Numbered from the stretch's first letter, positions 8,905 to 18,149 are shown. The stretch: DNA of 64,000 nucleotides from Gammaproteobacteria bacterium (GCA_022451485.1 JAKUQS010000003.1:146265-210264); one strand, 5' to 3'. Notes: generated by a model from the letters alone, not told the origin. Numbers and translations: made by a program.

Positions 8905-10557
8905 TTGAGCCACGTCGACTCCATTTATGAGAAAGGTCTCGAGCGTTGTGAAGCCAATTTCACCGCGCTCAGTCCACTCAGTTTTATCCGCCGCACGGCT
9001 CGTGTCTATCCGGAACACACGGCACTGGTGCATGGACCACAGCGACAGAACTGGGCCGATACTTACCGTCGCTGTCGGCAACTGGCCTCTGCCCTCACAC
9101 GCCGTGGCATCAAAAAGGGCGATACCGTCGCCATCATGTCGCCCAATGTACCGGCCATGTATGAGGCACATTTTGGCGTTCCCATGGCAGGTGCCGTGCT
9201 TAACACACTCAATATCCGTCTCGATGCCGACACCCTGGCTTTTATTCTCGACCATGGTGAAGCGAAAGCCTTGATCACAGATTCCGAATTCTCTGAAGTG
9301 ATGACAGAGGCGGTGGCCAAAACCAGCCGCAACATCCTGGTCATTGATATCGACGACCCACTGGGACCCAAAGACGGCTGCATTGGGGAAGTCACCTACG
9401 AAGCATTACTTGCCGAGGGAGATCCGGACTTCGTTTGGTCCCTACCCGCTGACGAATGGCAGGCAATCTCTCTCAATTACACCTCCGGTACGACTGGCAA
9501 CCCCAAAGGGGTCGTCTATCATCACCGTGGGGCCTACCTAAATGCGATCAGTAATCTCATCGGCTGGGAGATGGCACATCATCCCGTCTACCTGTGGACG
9601 TTGCCGATGTTTCACTGCAACGGCTGGTGTTTTCCGTGGGCGCTAGCCGCCGTCGCCGGGACTAGTGTCTGCCTGCGGAAAATTGAACCGGGGCCTATCT
9701 ATGATGCTATTGCGGATGCCGGCATCACACATTTTTGTGGTGCGCCTGTCGTCTTGGGGATGCTGATCAATGCCCCGGAAAGGGAAAAACGTGACTTTAA
9801 TCAGGTTGTCCGCGTCATGACCGCCGCTTCACCACCGCCGGCCGCAGTACTTGCTGCCATGGAATCTGCTGGCTTCCTGGTGACCCACGTCTATGGCCTG
9901 ACAGAAACCTACGGGCCGGCAGTTATTTGCGCGTGGCACGAAAGTTGGAATGCACTCAGCACCGACGCGCGGGCTGAAAAAAATTCACGCCAGGGGGTGC
10001 CTTACCATGTGCTGGATCAGTTGGAAATCTTCGACCCCGAAACCATGACCGCTGTCACGGCAGATGGCGAAACCATGGGCGAAGCCATGTTTCGCGGCAA
10101 CAACGTGATGAAGGGTTATCTTAAAAATCCAGAAGCGACGGCAGCGGCGTTTGCCGGTGGCTGGTTTCATTCCGGCGACCTTGGGGTTATGCACACAGAT
10201 CACTACATACAACTCAAAGATCGCTCCAAGGATATTATTATCTCTGGTGGTGAAAATATCTCATCCATTGAGGTGGAAGATGTTCTGTATCGTCACCCGG
10301 CGGTACTTGAAGCAGCGGTGGTGGCGCGGCCTGATGAACAATGGGGCGAAACGCCTTGCGCATTCATAACCCTTAAACAGGGCCTCCCTGATATTACCGA
10401 ATCGCAGGTGATCGACTTCTGTCGTGAGCATATGGCCCGATTTAAAGCGCCCAAAACAGTACTCTTCGGAGCTTTGCCGAAAACCAGCACCGGCAAGGTG
10501 CAGAAATTCAAACTACGTGAGAGAGCGCTAGCACTGAACGAGGAGAAAACAAACTAA
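8905..10557 (+). CDS. Fatty-acid/acyl-CoA ligase, AMP-forming
   Basis: Activates a carboxylic acid to its CoA thioester via an acyl-adenylate. The 550 residues carry the AMP-binding P-loop YTSGTTGNPKG (about residues 190-200), the YGLTET motif, the GWFHSGDLG motif and the C-terminal catalytic lysine region STGKVQK. The WTLPMFHCNGWCFPW block is shared by medium-chain acyl-CoA and methylmercaptopropionyl-CoA ligases, so the substrate may be medium-chain or a short thio-acid; I cannot decide. The start is TTG at 8905 with an AAGGAG site 8 bases before it. It converges with the adjacent dehydrogenase gene, with 3 bases between the stops. Confidence 0.92.
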   Translation: MSHVDSIYEKGLERCEANFTALSPLSFIRRTARVYPEHTALVHGPQRQNWADTYRRCRQLASALTRRGIKKGDTVAIMSPNVPAMYEAHFGVPMAGAVLNTLNIRLDADTLAFILDHGEAKALITDSEFSEVMTEAVAKTSRNILVIDIDDPLGPKDGCIGEVTYEALLAEGDPDFVWSLPADEWQAISLNYTSGTTGNPKGVVYHHRGAYLNAISNLIGWEMAHHPVYLWTLPMFHCNGWCFPWALAAVAGTSVCLRKIEPGPIYDAIADAGITHFCGAPVVLGMLINAPEREKRDFNQVVRVMTAASPPPAAVLAAMESAGFLVTHVYGLTETYGPAVICAWHESWNALSTDARAEKNSRQGVPYHVLDQLEIFDPETMTAVTADGETMGEAMFRGNNVMKGYLKNPEATAAAFAGGWFHSGDLGVMHTDHYIQLKDRSKDIIISGGENISSIEVEDVLYRHPAVLEAAVVARPDEQWGETPCAFITLKQGLPDITESQVIDFCREHMARFKAPKTVLFGALPKTSTGKVQKFKLRERALALNEEKTN

Positions 10558-10560
10558 ACG

Positions 10561-11325
10561 TCACCGGGGCTGCATTCGAATCGCACCATCGAGACGGATA
10601 ACTTCCCCGTTGAGCAGCTCATTATCAATGATGTGCTCTACCAGAGCCGCAAACTCGCTAGGATGACCCAATCGTCTGGGGAACGGCACCTGCGCCGCCA
10701 GTTGATCCTGGACCTCCCGTGACAATCCTCCAAACATTGGTGTTTCGATCATTCCAGGTGCAATAGTGAGCACGCGAATACCACTGCTTGCCAACTCCCG
10801 GGCTGCGGGCAAGGTCAAAGCGACCACGCCACCCTTTGATGCACTGTAAGCGGCTTGGCCAACCTGCCCCTCATAGGCGGCGACAGAAGCCGTATTAACA
10901 ATCACGCCACGACCTCCGCTTTCAGTTATCGGCTCGAGCGTCATCATGTGAGCTGACACTAACCGCAGCAGGTTAAAGGTACCAATCAGATTCACCCGGA
11001 TTACATTTGCAAACAAATCGAGGCTATGCGGCCCATCACGCCCGACGATGCGAGCGGCAACACCAATCCCTGCACAGTTGATCAATATCCGTGGTACACC
11101 AAATTGCTCGATCACCTGATCTACTGCTGACGCGGCAGATTCTGCATCTGAGACATCGCAAACAATGGCAAGTCCATCGATGCCGCTGGCAACTGCAGTT
11201 GCCGCCCCCTCGTCAAGATCAATGACACCCACGCGAGCACCGCGTTGGGCAAGGGCCCTTGCTGTCGCCCTACCCAGACCGGATCCACCACCAGTAACCA
11301 CTGCTGCAACGTTTTCGAGGTTCAT
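10561..11325 (-). CDS. Short-chain dehydrogenase, 3-hydroxyacyl-CoA dehydrogenase type 2-like
   Basis: NAD-dependent SDR enzyme of about 254 residues. The cofactor motif TGGGSGLG lies near residue 11, the NCAG motif follows, then catalytic Ser in NTASVAAYEG and YSASK. The overall sequence, including PFPRRLGHPSEFAALVEHI near the end, resembles the HSD17B10-like 3-hydroxy-2-methylbutyryl-CoA dehydrogenases used in isoleucine and fatty-acid breakdown. A GTG one codon upstream is in frame, but the ATG at 11323-11325 is better placed relative to the GGAAGG ribosome site. Its neighbour is an acyl-CoA ligase, which supports a beta-oxidation-type role. Palindromic candidate operator sites lie 17-42 bases upstream of its start. 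Confidence 0.88.
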   Translation of the reverse strand: MNLENVAAVVTGGGSGLGRATARALAQRGARVGVIDLDEGAATAVASGIDGLAIVCDVSDAESAASAVDQVIEQFGVPRILINCAGIGVAARIVGRDGPHSLDLFANVIRVNLIGTFNLLRLVSAHMMTLEPITESGGRGVIVNTASVAAYEGQVGQAAYSASKGGVVALTLPAARELASSGIRVLTIAPGMIETPMFGGLSREVQDQLAAQVPFPRRLGHPSEFAALVEHIIDNELLNGEVIRLDGAIRMQPR

Positions 11326-11342
11326 CACACCCTTCCTTTATG

Positions 11343-11367
11343 GACCGAATTCGGTCGGTATCGATAC
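11343..11367. promoter_or_regulatory. Two adjacent palindromes in a divergent promoter region
   Basis: A perfect 14-base palindrome (arms GACCGAA/TTCGGTC, 11343-11356) is followed after one base by a perfect 10-base palindrome (GTATCGATAC, 11358-11367). They lie between the divergent dehydrogenase and amidohydrolase genes, close to the dehydrogenase start. This is what an operator for a TetR- or GntR-like dimer looks like, but no regulator gene is adjacent, so the role is inferred. Confidence 0.4.
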
Positions 11368-11488
11368 TGCTGCCTGACTATAGTATTTCACCTTACAGTT
11401 TTTGAGGATGCGAGGTATTGGTTTCGGTGACTACAATACCCCTTTTGCAGCTTCACTAACTCAAAATTTCTGATTTTTTTTCTTACTC

Positions 11489-12745
11489 ATGACAACCGCA
11501 ATCACGGGTGGCCAACTCATTACCGGCCTAGGCACTGACCCTATCCCTAATGGAACAGTCGTAATCGTCGGCGATCGTATTGCAGCGGCCGGTCCCGCAA
11601 CCGACGTCCCTATTCCTGCCGATGCCAATACCATCGACGCCTCGGGCCATACCGTATTGCCGGGTCTAATCGACTGCCATGTCCATTCGACCTACCGCGC
11701 CCGCGATGTAAAACAACACCTATTAAACACACCCAGTTACAACATTCTTCGTTCCACCCAAATTATTGAAGAAACGTTAGCCTGCGGCATCACCAGCGCC
11801 AGAGAAATGAGCGGTGCTGACGCAGGTTTCCGCGAAGCGATCAACGAAGGGCTGATTCCCGGGCCCCGTTTGCAGATCAGTATCCTGATGATTTCCCAAA
11901 CCGGTGGCCATGGGGACTACTGGGTCCCGGCAGGCATGCACATACCTAAAAGAGCCTGGTTGCGCAGCCCTGTTGCAGACGGTCCCGAGGAAATTCGGAA
12001 ATTGGTCCGTCATGTTCTTATGGCAGGAGCGGATTTTGTCAAAATCTGCACGAGCGGTGGAATCACATCTGTCAGTGACAGTTGGGACGAACCCCAATAC
12101 ACGGTAGAAGAAATACGCGTTGCGGTCGACGAGGCTGCAAATAAAGGCAAAGGTGTCGCCGTACATGCGGAGGGCACCTCTGGTATCAAGCGCGCACTCG
12201 AGGCAAAAGTTCATTCAATCGAACATGGATGGTTTGTTGACGAAGAATGTGTCGACCGAATGATTGATCAGGGCACTTGGTGGGTACCCACCATCGCGCT
12301 TGTTCCCCTTTCCGTCGAACACAGAAAAACAAACACCCAATGGAGCACACAACAATTGGGTGATGAAGCAAAAAAGGATAATGAAATACTCTCGCTGTTC
12401 GAGACACAGCGATCGCTATGGCGTGATGCAGTACGGCGCGGTATCAAAGTAGCCATGGGCAGTGACCAATCTCACCGCCTGATGACGGGCAACAATCTGG
12501 TTGAGCTTGAGTACATGGTCGACTGGCTGGGTCTATCACCCATGGAAGCTATTGTTTGTGCAACAGGTCGGGCCGCGGAATGCATGCAACGACCTGATCT
12601 GGGCGCACTCGAACCGGGTCGCCTGGCTGATGTGGTGGTCGTTGAGGGTGACCCCTTGTCAGACATCAAACTACTTCAAGGCCGTGACAAAATTAAACTT
12701 ATTATGAAAGACGGTGAATTCTACAAACAAGAACTAGTGGAGTAA
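11489..12745 (+). CDS. Amidohydrolase family metal-dependent hydrolase
   Basis: 418-residue amidohydrolase-superfamily enzyme of the imidazolonepropionase/prolidase-like branch. Metal-ligand residues are visible: His64 and His66 in DCHVH, a lysine in DFVKICTSGG, histidines in VAVHAEG and SIEHGW, and an Asp in AMGSDQSH. It therefore probably holds a binuclear metal site and hydrolyses a C-N bond in a cyclic or peptide-like amide; the substrate is unknown. No signal peptide is visible. A weak or absent ribosome site precedes the ATG. The next gene, a NadC-like phosphoribosyltransferase, starts 63 bases downstream on the same strand and is probably co-transcribed. Confidence 0.85.
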   Translation: MTTAITGGQLITGLGTDPIPNGTVVIVGDRIAAAGPATDVPIPADANTIDASGHTVLPGLIDCHVHSTYRARDVKQHLLNTPSYNILRSTQIIEETLACGITSAREMSGADAGFREAINEGLIPGPRLQISILMISQTGGHGDYWVPAGMHIPKRAWLRSPVADGPEEIRKLVRHVLMAGADFVKICTSGGITSVSDSWDEPQYTVEEIRVAVDEAANKGKGVAVHAEGTSGIKRALEAKVHSIEHGWFVDEECVDRMIDQGTWWVPTIALVPLSVEHRKTNTQWSTQQLGDEAKKDNEILSLFETQRSLWRDAVRRGIKVAMGSDQSHRLMTGNNLVELEYMVDWLGLSPMEAIVCATGRAAECMQRPDLGALEPGRLADVVVVEGDPLSDIKLLQGRDKIKLIMKDGEFYKQELVE

Positions 12746-12808
12746 GTGCGGAATTCAGCAGCGCTTACGCAGAACCATTTAAGACAACACCGAAGATCGA
12801 GATATCCA

Positions 12809-13699
12809 ATGCTACTTAATCGTTTTATGATCCGACCCCTGGTCGAACAGGGCCTGCGTGAAGAACTGTCTGCCGGAGATACCACCGGTGGCTTCCTGAC
12901 CCAACAGGACGACCCCGTCCTCACCGGCCAAATCTACTCTAAAGCTCATGGCATCGCCTGTGGGCTGCTGCTGGCAGATGAAACCATCAAACTGGTCGAG
13001 CCCGAAGCGCAAATTGAACACGGGGTGAACGACGGTGACATCGTTGAACCGGGTAGCATTTTTCTCAAAATTACGGCGCGTGCGTCGACGTTTTTCGCTA
13101 TCGAACGTGCCGCCATCGACTGGATTCAACAACTCTCAGGGCTCGCTACCAAGGTTAACCACTACGTCAATTTGGTCAAGGATTTTGACGTGCGGGTGAC
13201 TGATACACGCAAAGGTTGGCCGGGGATACGCATGGTTCAAAAATATGCCGTGCGGGTGGGCGGTGCACACAACCATATCTTTAATTTAAACAACTGCATT
13301 CTGATCAAGGACAACCATATCAAACTCGCCGGCAGTATTACCGCTGCTGTCGAGACCATACGCAAACGTGCACAACATACATTCAAAATTGAAGTGGAAT
13401 GCGAATCAATGGAAATGGTTGAAGAAGCCCTCGCGGCGAACGCCGAGATCATTATGTTCGATAACCTGGATCTGGACGAAGTTCGCCAAGGAATGAAAAT
13501 TGTAAACGGCCGGGCAATTACCGAAGCTTCGGGTGGAATCAACGAACACACCATCGTATCCGTTGCGGAAACCGGTGTGGACATCATTTCGGTCGGCGAT
13601 CTGACTCATAGTGTGACGGCGATCGATGTCAGCCTTGATGTTCTGGACATCAAACCCACGGCTACGCGCACCATTAATCGCCTGCGACAATCGACCTGA
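12809..13699 (+). CDS. NadC-like (quinolinate phosphoribosyltransferase family) protein with altered substrate pocket
   Basis: 296 residues covering both domains of the NadC family, which decarboxylates quinolinate and joins it to PRPP to give nicotinate mononucleotide. Most active-site residues are present: Arg100 (ER), Arg134-Lys135 (TRK), His156, Lys167 (LIKDNH), Glu196 and Asp218 (MFDN). The arginine that normally follows the conserved His (NHR) is Ile157 here (HNHI), and TRKT is TRKG. The arginine contacts a quinolinate carboxylate in known structures. It may be a divergent NadC or a paralogue acting on another pyridine or aromatic acid. The frame extends to a GTG at 12746, but the ATG at 12809 matches family starts. 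nadA and nadB are not in the window. The gene lies 63 bases behind an amidohydrolase. Confidence 0.75.
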   Translation: MLLNRFMIRPLVEQGLREELSAGDTTGGFLTQQDDPVLTGQIYSKAHGIACGLLLADETIKLVEPEAQIEHGVNDGDIVEPGSIFLKITARASTFFAIERAAIDWIQQLSGLATKVNHYVNLVKDFDVRVTDTRKGWPGIRMVQKYAVRVGGAHNHIFNLNNCILIKDNHIKLAGSITAAVETIRKRAQHTFKIEVECESMEMVEEALAANAEIIMFDNLDLDEVRQGMKIVNGRAITEASGGINEHTIVSVAETGVDIISVGDLTHSVTAIDVSLDVLDIKPTATRTINRLRQST

Positions 13700-13705
13700 T
13701 ATTCG

Positions 13706-14533
13706 TTAACTCATATCGGTTAGCAGACGTTCGATCACGGTCACCACACCATCGTCATCGTTTGAATCAGTCACCCAGGTTGCTCGGGCCTTAACCTGGG
13801 GGTGGGCGTTACCCATGGCGACCGACACACCAGCGCCCTCTATCATCGCAAGATCATTCAGTTCGTCTCCCACAGCGCACACTTCAGCGGGCGTGAACCC
13901 AAACACAGCGGCAAGCCGAGACAACCCGGTCCATTTGGTAACATGACGCTGTGACACAGCACAGGACCAACCAAAACCGTCGACCTCACGAATGATCGTT
14001 AACACCACTCCCGGGCAATCACGCGTTACTTGCCGTTCAATAGCCCTCAATACCTGCTCTTCACCAAACAACGTCGCACCGATGGGTTTGATGCGGGCAG
14101 ACAGTGTTTGGGCATCACCAACCCACGCCACCGATTCATATTCACTGAAGTAGCGCGCTGTATAGATGTTCCAGGGATCGTTATCGTCTAATACGAAATC
14201 GCGAGTTTGTGACAGGTCAGCGTCATGGTGCACGATCAGCGACTGTTTTTCAGCACGTGCAATCTGAATAATTCGCTGCACCGCAGCGGCCGGAAAAGAC
14301 TCACAAACGATGGTTTCTCGAGCCTTTCCCTTAACCAGAGCCCCCCCGACACATACCACTGGCACGACCACCCCTAACTGATCAGCAATCAATAACGACG
14401 AGCGATATCGACGATTAGTGGCGAGCACGACCTCGAGCCCGCTGTCCACCGCTCTGCGGACAGCCGCACAGGTCCTGTCGGAGATGGAACGCTCACTGGT
14501 AGTAAGCGTTCCATCAATATCAAGCGCTAGCAT
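13706..14533 (-). CDS. Cof-type HAD-superfamily phosphatase
   Basis: Haloacid dehalogenase-like hydrolase of the Cof/YidA type, about 275 residues, probably dephosphorylating small sugar or nucleotide phosphates. Motif I is DIDGTLTT right after the chosen Met, motif II is LATNRR, and motif III/IV is GDELNDLAMIEGAGVSVAMGNA. The large C2-type cap lies between motifs II and III. The open frame continues 35 codons upstream, but homology begins at this ATG (14531-14533); a GTG three codons earlier is an alternative. It converges with the NadC-like gene (6 bases) and diverges from the ETF-QO gene. Confidence 0.87.
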   Translation of the reverse strand: MLALDIDGTLTTSERSISDRTCAAVRRAVDSGLEVVLATNRRYRSSLLIADQLGVVVPVVCVGGALVKGKARETIVCESFPAAAVQRIIQIARAEKQSLIVHHDADLSQTRDFVLDDNDPWNIYTARYFSEYESVAWVGDAQTLSARIKPIGATLFGEEQVLRAIERQVTRDCPGVVLTIIREVDGFGWSCAVSQRHVTKWTGLSRLAAVFGFTPAEVCAVGDELNDLAMIEGAGVSVAMGNAHPQVKARATWVTDSNDDDGVVTVIERLLTDMS

Positions 14534-14667
14534 TCTGATCACGACACTGATCCAGTACAATGAAACCAACCCGCTATATAACAGATTGAAAGGAATACTT
14601 CGTAACTCATCATCGGTAAGGCGCCCAACAAGCGGCACCGATAATCACGCTTAGGTAACCCAAATCC

Positions 14668-16341
14668 ATGCAAGATACCAGTGAGACCGCGCAACGTGAA
14701 TCTATGGAGGTCGATGTCCTGATTGTCGGCGGCGGACCCGCCGGACTCGCCACGGCCTGTCGCTTGATGCAACTGTCCGAGGAACATAACCATTCCCTGC
14801 AAGTCGTGATTCTAGAAAAAGCTGCTGAAATTGGCGGACATACGCTATCGGGCGCTGTCATCGAAACACGAGCACTGGATGAATTGTTTCCTGACTGGGC
14901 TACCCAAGGAGCGCCTTTGTTAACCCCAGTCAGCGAAGATGAATTCTTCTTTTTTAGCGGGCCAAAGCGTGCATTGCGAGTACCGAACAGTTTGTTGCCC
15001 CGCAGCATGCACAACACGGGCAACTATATCGTCAGCCTCGGCAAGGTCGTTCGCTGGCTGGGCGAACAGGCTGAAAACCTGGGAGTTGATATTTATCCAG
15101 GGTTCGCGGCCAGCCAATTACTGTTCTCTGGCGACGGCAGCGTAAAAGGCGTCATTACCGGTGAAATGGGCATCTCGTCTTCCGGGGAAAAGAAGAATAC
15201 TTATGAGCCAGGCATGGAACTACATGCCCGCTATACAGTATTTGCAGAAGGGTGTCGGGGGCACCTCGGCAAACAACTCATTGACACCTATGGTCTGGAT
15301 GTCACCTCTACGCCGCAGCACTACGGTATCGGCCTGAAGGAACTCTGGCAAATACCAGCCGAGAAACATCGGCCTGGACTCGTTCAGCATGGTGCTGGCT
15401 GGCCACTTGCGGAACACGGCGCGTCCGGCGGCTCGTTCTTGTATCACCTGGAAGATTGTCAGGTCGCTCTGGGATTAATCGTGGACCTCAACTACAGCAA
15501 CCCCTTCCTTAGCCCATTTGACGAGTTGCAACGATTCAAACACCACCCCACCGTACGTCAGTATCTGGACGGCGGGGAGCGACTTGCGTACGGCGCGAGG
15601 GCTATCACAAAAGGAGGTTTTAATTCGCTCCCTAAAATGTCCTTACCGGGCGGCATTTTGGTGGGTTGCGATGCGGGAACACTTAACTTTGCCAAGATAA
15701 AAGGCACCCACACCGCCATGAAATCCGGCATGATCGCCGCCGAAACCTTGTTCAAGGCCATCTTTGAGGGCGATCCTGGTGGCAAGGATCATGCCCACTA
15801 CCAGAACGAATTCCGTCTTTCCTGGCTTCATACGGAACTAAAACGAGCGCGAAATTTTGGACCCGCCATGCATCGAATGGGGACTTATCTTGGTGGTGCA
15901 TTCAACTTTCTCGACCAGAACGTGTTCAGAGGAAAACTACCGTTTACGCTTAAAGACCACTCTATCGACAGCCGTTCGCTCCGGGTGGCCTCTGATGCCA
16001 AACCGATTACCTACCCATCTGCCGATGGGATTCTCAGTTTTGACAAAAATTCGTCCGTCTTTCTTACGAATACCAACCACGAGGAAGATCAACCTGTCCA
16101 TCTGTGTCTTGAGGATCCGTCGATTCCTCTCGAGGTTAACTTACCCCGCTGGGCAGAACCCGCCCAACGCTACTGCCCTGCCGGTGTCTATGAAATCCTC
16201 GAGGATGAAGCAGGTTCGCACTTTCAGATCAATGCCCAGAACTGTATCCACTGCAAGACCTGTGACATTAAAGATCCAAGCGAGAACATTACGTGGATAA
16301 CACCCGAAGGCGGTGGTGGCCCGAACTACGGAGCGATGTAG
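14668..16341 (+). CDS. Electron transfer flavoprotein-ubiquinone oxidoreductase
   Basis: Membrane-associated flavoprotein that takes electrons from ETF and reduces ubiquinone, linking acyl-CoA and N-methyl dehydrogenases to respiration. The 557 residues match the family. The FAD motif GGGPAGLATA lies at about residues 26-35 and EKAAEIGGHTLSGAV follows. The single 4Fe-4S cluster is held by Cys503, Cys526, Cys529 and Cys532, with the C-terminal DPSENITWITPEGGGGPNY block typical of the family. No etfA or etfB occurs in the window. It is followed by a PhyH dioxygenase gene 47 bases downstream. Confidence 0.96.
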   Translation: MQDTSETAQRESMEVDVLIVGGGPAGLATACRLMQLSEEHNHSLQVVILEKAAEIGGHTLSGAVIETRALDELFPDWATQGAPLLTPVSEDEFFFFSGPKRALRVPNSLLPRSMHNTGNYIVSLGKVVRWLGEQAENLGVDIYPGFAASQLLFSGDGSVKGVITGEMGISSSGEKKNTYEPGMELHARYTVFAEGCRGHLGKQLIDTYGLDVTSTPQHYGIGLKELWQIPAEKHRPGLVQHGAGWPLAEHGASGGSFLYHLEDCQVALGLIVDLNYSNPFLSPFDELQRFKHHPTVRQYLDGGERLAYGARAITKGGFNSLPKMSLPGGILVGCDAGTLNFAKIKGTHTAMKSGMIAAETLFKAIFEGDPGGKDHAHYQNEFRLSWLHTELKRARNFGPAMHRMGTYLGGAFNFLDQNVFRGKLPFTLKDHSIDSRSLRVASDAKPITYPSADGILSFDKNSSVFLTNTNHEEDQPVHLCLEDPSIPLEVNLPRWAEPAQRYCPAGVYEILEDEAGSHFQINAQNCIHCKTCDIKDPSENITWITPEGGGGPNYGAM

Positions 16342-16388
16342 TTTGGCGCTCTGGCGCCCACTGCTCGCCCGCAGACCCGGAGAAAGCG

Positions 16389-17291
16389 ATGCTTGAAGCC
16401 AACATATTGGAATACCCAACAAAGGCTATCACCAGCGAACAGCGAGCCACGTTCTTTGCTAATGGCAGTCTCGTGCTCGAAAGTTTCGTCGGCAACAACT
16501 GGCTGAAACGATTGCGACACGCGGTTTCCGAGAGCATCGAATCGGCTCGCCATCTGACGGAGAATAACGCGATCTACGTGCTCGAATCCGGGCACTGCGT
16601 GGACGCACCTGCGCTTCGGCGACTCAATAATCCAGTCTGCCATCACCCGGACTTCTGGCGTTTTGCCTCTGAATCGCCGATGGCCGAATTGGCAGCAGAC
16701 CTATGCGGTCCAAACGTTAAGTTTTATCACTCCAAACTCAATTTTAAGTGGCCACACGTAGGCCATCAATTTGACTGGCACCAAGATATCCCGGCGTGGC
16801 CCCATACGGATTACAGTCCGATTAGTATCGGCCTTTACCTAGAAGATTGCGGCGTTGAACAGGGCCCATTAATGGCTATCAATGGGTCTCATCGCGGCGA
16901 TCTGCACAGTATGTACGACAACGATCGCAACTGGGTATTGCGCATTCCCGAAGAAGATCTCGAACCGGGCTGGCGGGACCACGTCGTGAATCTAACCGGT
17001 CCGGCCGGTACAGTGGTCGTTCTAAACTGTCGTGTGATACATGGATCACACCAAAATGATTCCACAAGAATGCGACCGCTACTACTTAATGTGTATTCCT
17101 CTGCCGACTCAATGCCGTACGCCTTTAACCCGCTCGCTAACGAATACGAGGGTGTGATCATACACGGCGAACCGGCACGCTACGCGAGTCATGACCCCCG
17201 GGGATGTGAACTACCACCGGACTGGTCGAAAGGGTACGTCGGCCCATGGCAACACCAGGCAGGTGCTCGGGCCAACGAAGAATCGTCCTGA
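16389..17291 (+). CDS. Phytanoyl-CoA dioxygenase (PhyH) family protein
   Basis: Fe(II)/2-oxoglutarate-dependent oxygenase fold, about 300 residues. The iron triad is visible as His and Asp in FDWHQD and a distal His in RVIHGSHQN, with a following Arg (TRMRP) suited to 2-oxoglutarate. SHRGDLH is the typical block in between. The substrate cannot be read from the sequence. The frame is open from 16293, inside the preceding gene, but the ATG at 16389 has GGAG 6 bases upstream and removes the overlap. It precedes the hydrolase gene on the same strand and is probably in an operon with it and the ETF-QO gene. Confidence 0.87.
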   Translation: MLEANILEYPTKAITSEQRATFFANGSLVLESFVGNNWLKRLRHAVSESIESARHLTENNAIYVLESGHCVDAPALRRLNNPVCHHPDFWRFASESPMAELAADLCGPNVKFYHSKLNFKWPHVGHQFDWHQDIPAWPHTDYSPISIGLYLEDCGVEQGPLMAINGSHRGDLHSMYDNDRNWVLRIPEEDLEPGWRDHVVNLTGPAGTVVVLNCRVIHGSHQNDSTRMRPLLLNVYSSADSMPYAFNPLANEYEGVIIHGEPARYASHDPRGCELPPDWSKGYVGPWQHQAGARANEESS

Positions 17292-17313
17292 CACGAGCTC
17301 TCTGGCCGGCCAC

Positions 17314-18114
17314 ATGCACTACGAAGTCTCTGGATCCTCTTTATTCAAACAAACCGTCTGCTTCATTCACGGCCTGTGTTGTGATCTCACCGATTGGGAA
17401 CATCAACGCACACATTTTCAGGACCGCTACCGGGTGATCGGCTGTGACCTCAAAGGCCATGGATATTCTGCAGTATCTGTTGAACCGGTCTCTATTGAGA
17501 ACTGGGCGGTTGATATCGCTGAACTACTCGATTCTCTCAATGTTCAAAATGTCGTCCTGGTCGGTCACAGCATGGGCTGTCGCGTGGCGCTGGCGGCCGC
17601 CCTGCACCGGCCAGAGCGTGTGGATGCTGTGGCGCTGGTCGATGGCAGTCGCTTTTCCGGCATTAATGGGCCATCAACCTACGACGATGCACTCGCCAGT
17701 GTCGAAGCAGCTGGCGGCTGGCCTGTGCTGGTGCGTCACCTCTTCAACCAGATGTTTACCGACAAGGCGCCAGCCAGTTTACGACAACGCGTGATCAACC
17801 GTGCACTGACCATACCTGAGGCCGTCGGCCGAGCAGGGTTTGCCAGCATGGTGACTTGGGATGTTCAACAACTAGATAGCGCCCTTCGGTCATTTGTACG
17901 GCCCCTGACGATCATCCAGAGTACCTATGTCAATGAAGAGCGCAATAGAGTTTCTGTCGGCAAAAATGAATCCACGCCCTGGCTGGATCATGTCCGACAA
18001 CGGTATTCCAGCGCCGTCATTGAGATCGTGCCCGAGAGTGGTCATTTCCCACAGATTGAATCAGCCAGCATTGTCAATGCACATCTTCAGCGTTTGCTTG
18101 ATCAAGTTGCCTAA
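17314..18114 (+). CDS. Alpha/beta-fold hydrolase
   Basis: About 266 residues with the canonical alpha/beta hydrolase order. The oxyanion region FIHGLCCD is followed by the DLKGHG strand-turn, the nucleophile elbow GHSMG, and a C-terminal His in ESGHFPQIE. The substrate is unknown; lactone, ester and acyl-CoA-derived substrates are all possible. The open frame starts at 17191, inside the dioxygenase gene, but homology begins at the ATG at 17314, which lies 22 bases after the upstream stop. No clear ribosome site is seen, so coupling to the upstream gene is possible. It converges with purL. Confidence 0.82.
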   Translation: MHYEVSGSSLFKQTVCFIHGLCCDLTDWEHQRTHFQDRYRVIGCDLKGHGYSAVSVEPVSIENWAVDIAELLDSLNVQNVVLVGHSMGCRVALAAALHRPERVDAVALVDGSRFSGINGPSTYDDALASVEAAGGWPVLVRHLFNQMFTDKAPASLRQRVINRALTIPEAVGRAGFASMVTWDVQQLDSALRSFVRPLTIIQSTYVNEERNRVSVGKNESTPWLDHVRQRYSSAVIEIVPESGHFPQIESASIVNAHLQRLLDQVA

Positions 18115-18149
18115 ACGCAATGCTGCGTACATGGCAAACTACAGCCTTG

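Noticed and set aside
16293..16388. Longer start for the PhyH gene inside the ETF-QO gene
   Set aside because: A good ribosome site precedes the ATG at 16389 and the extra residues are not family-like.
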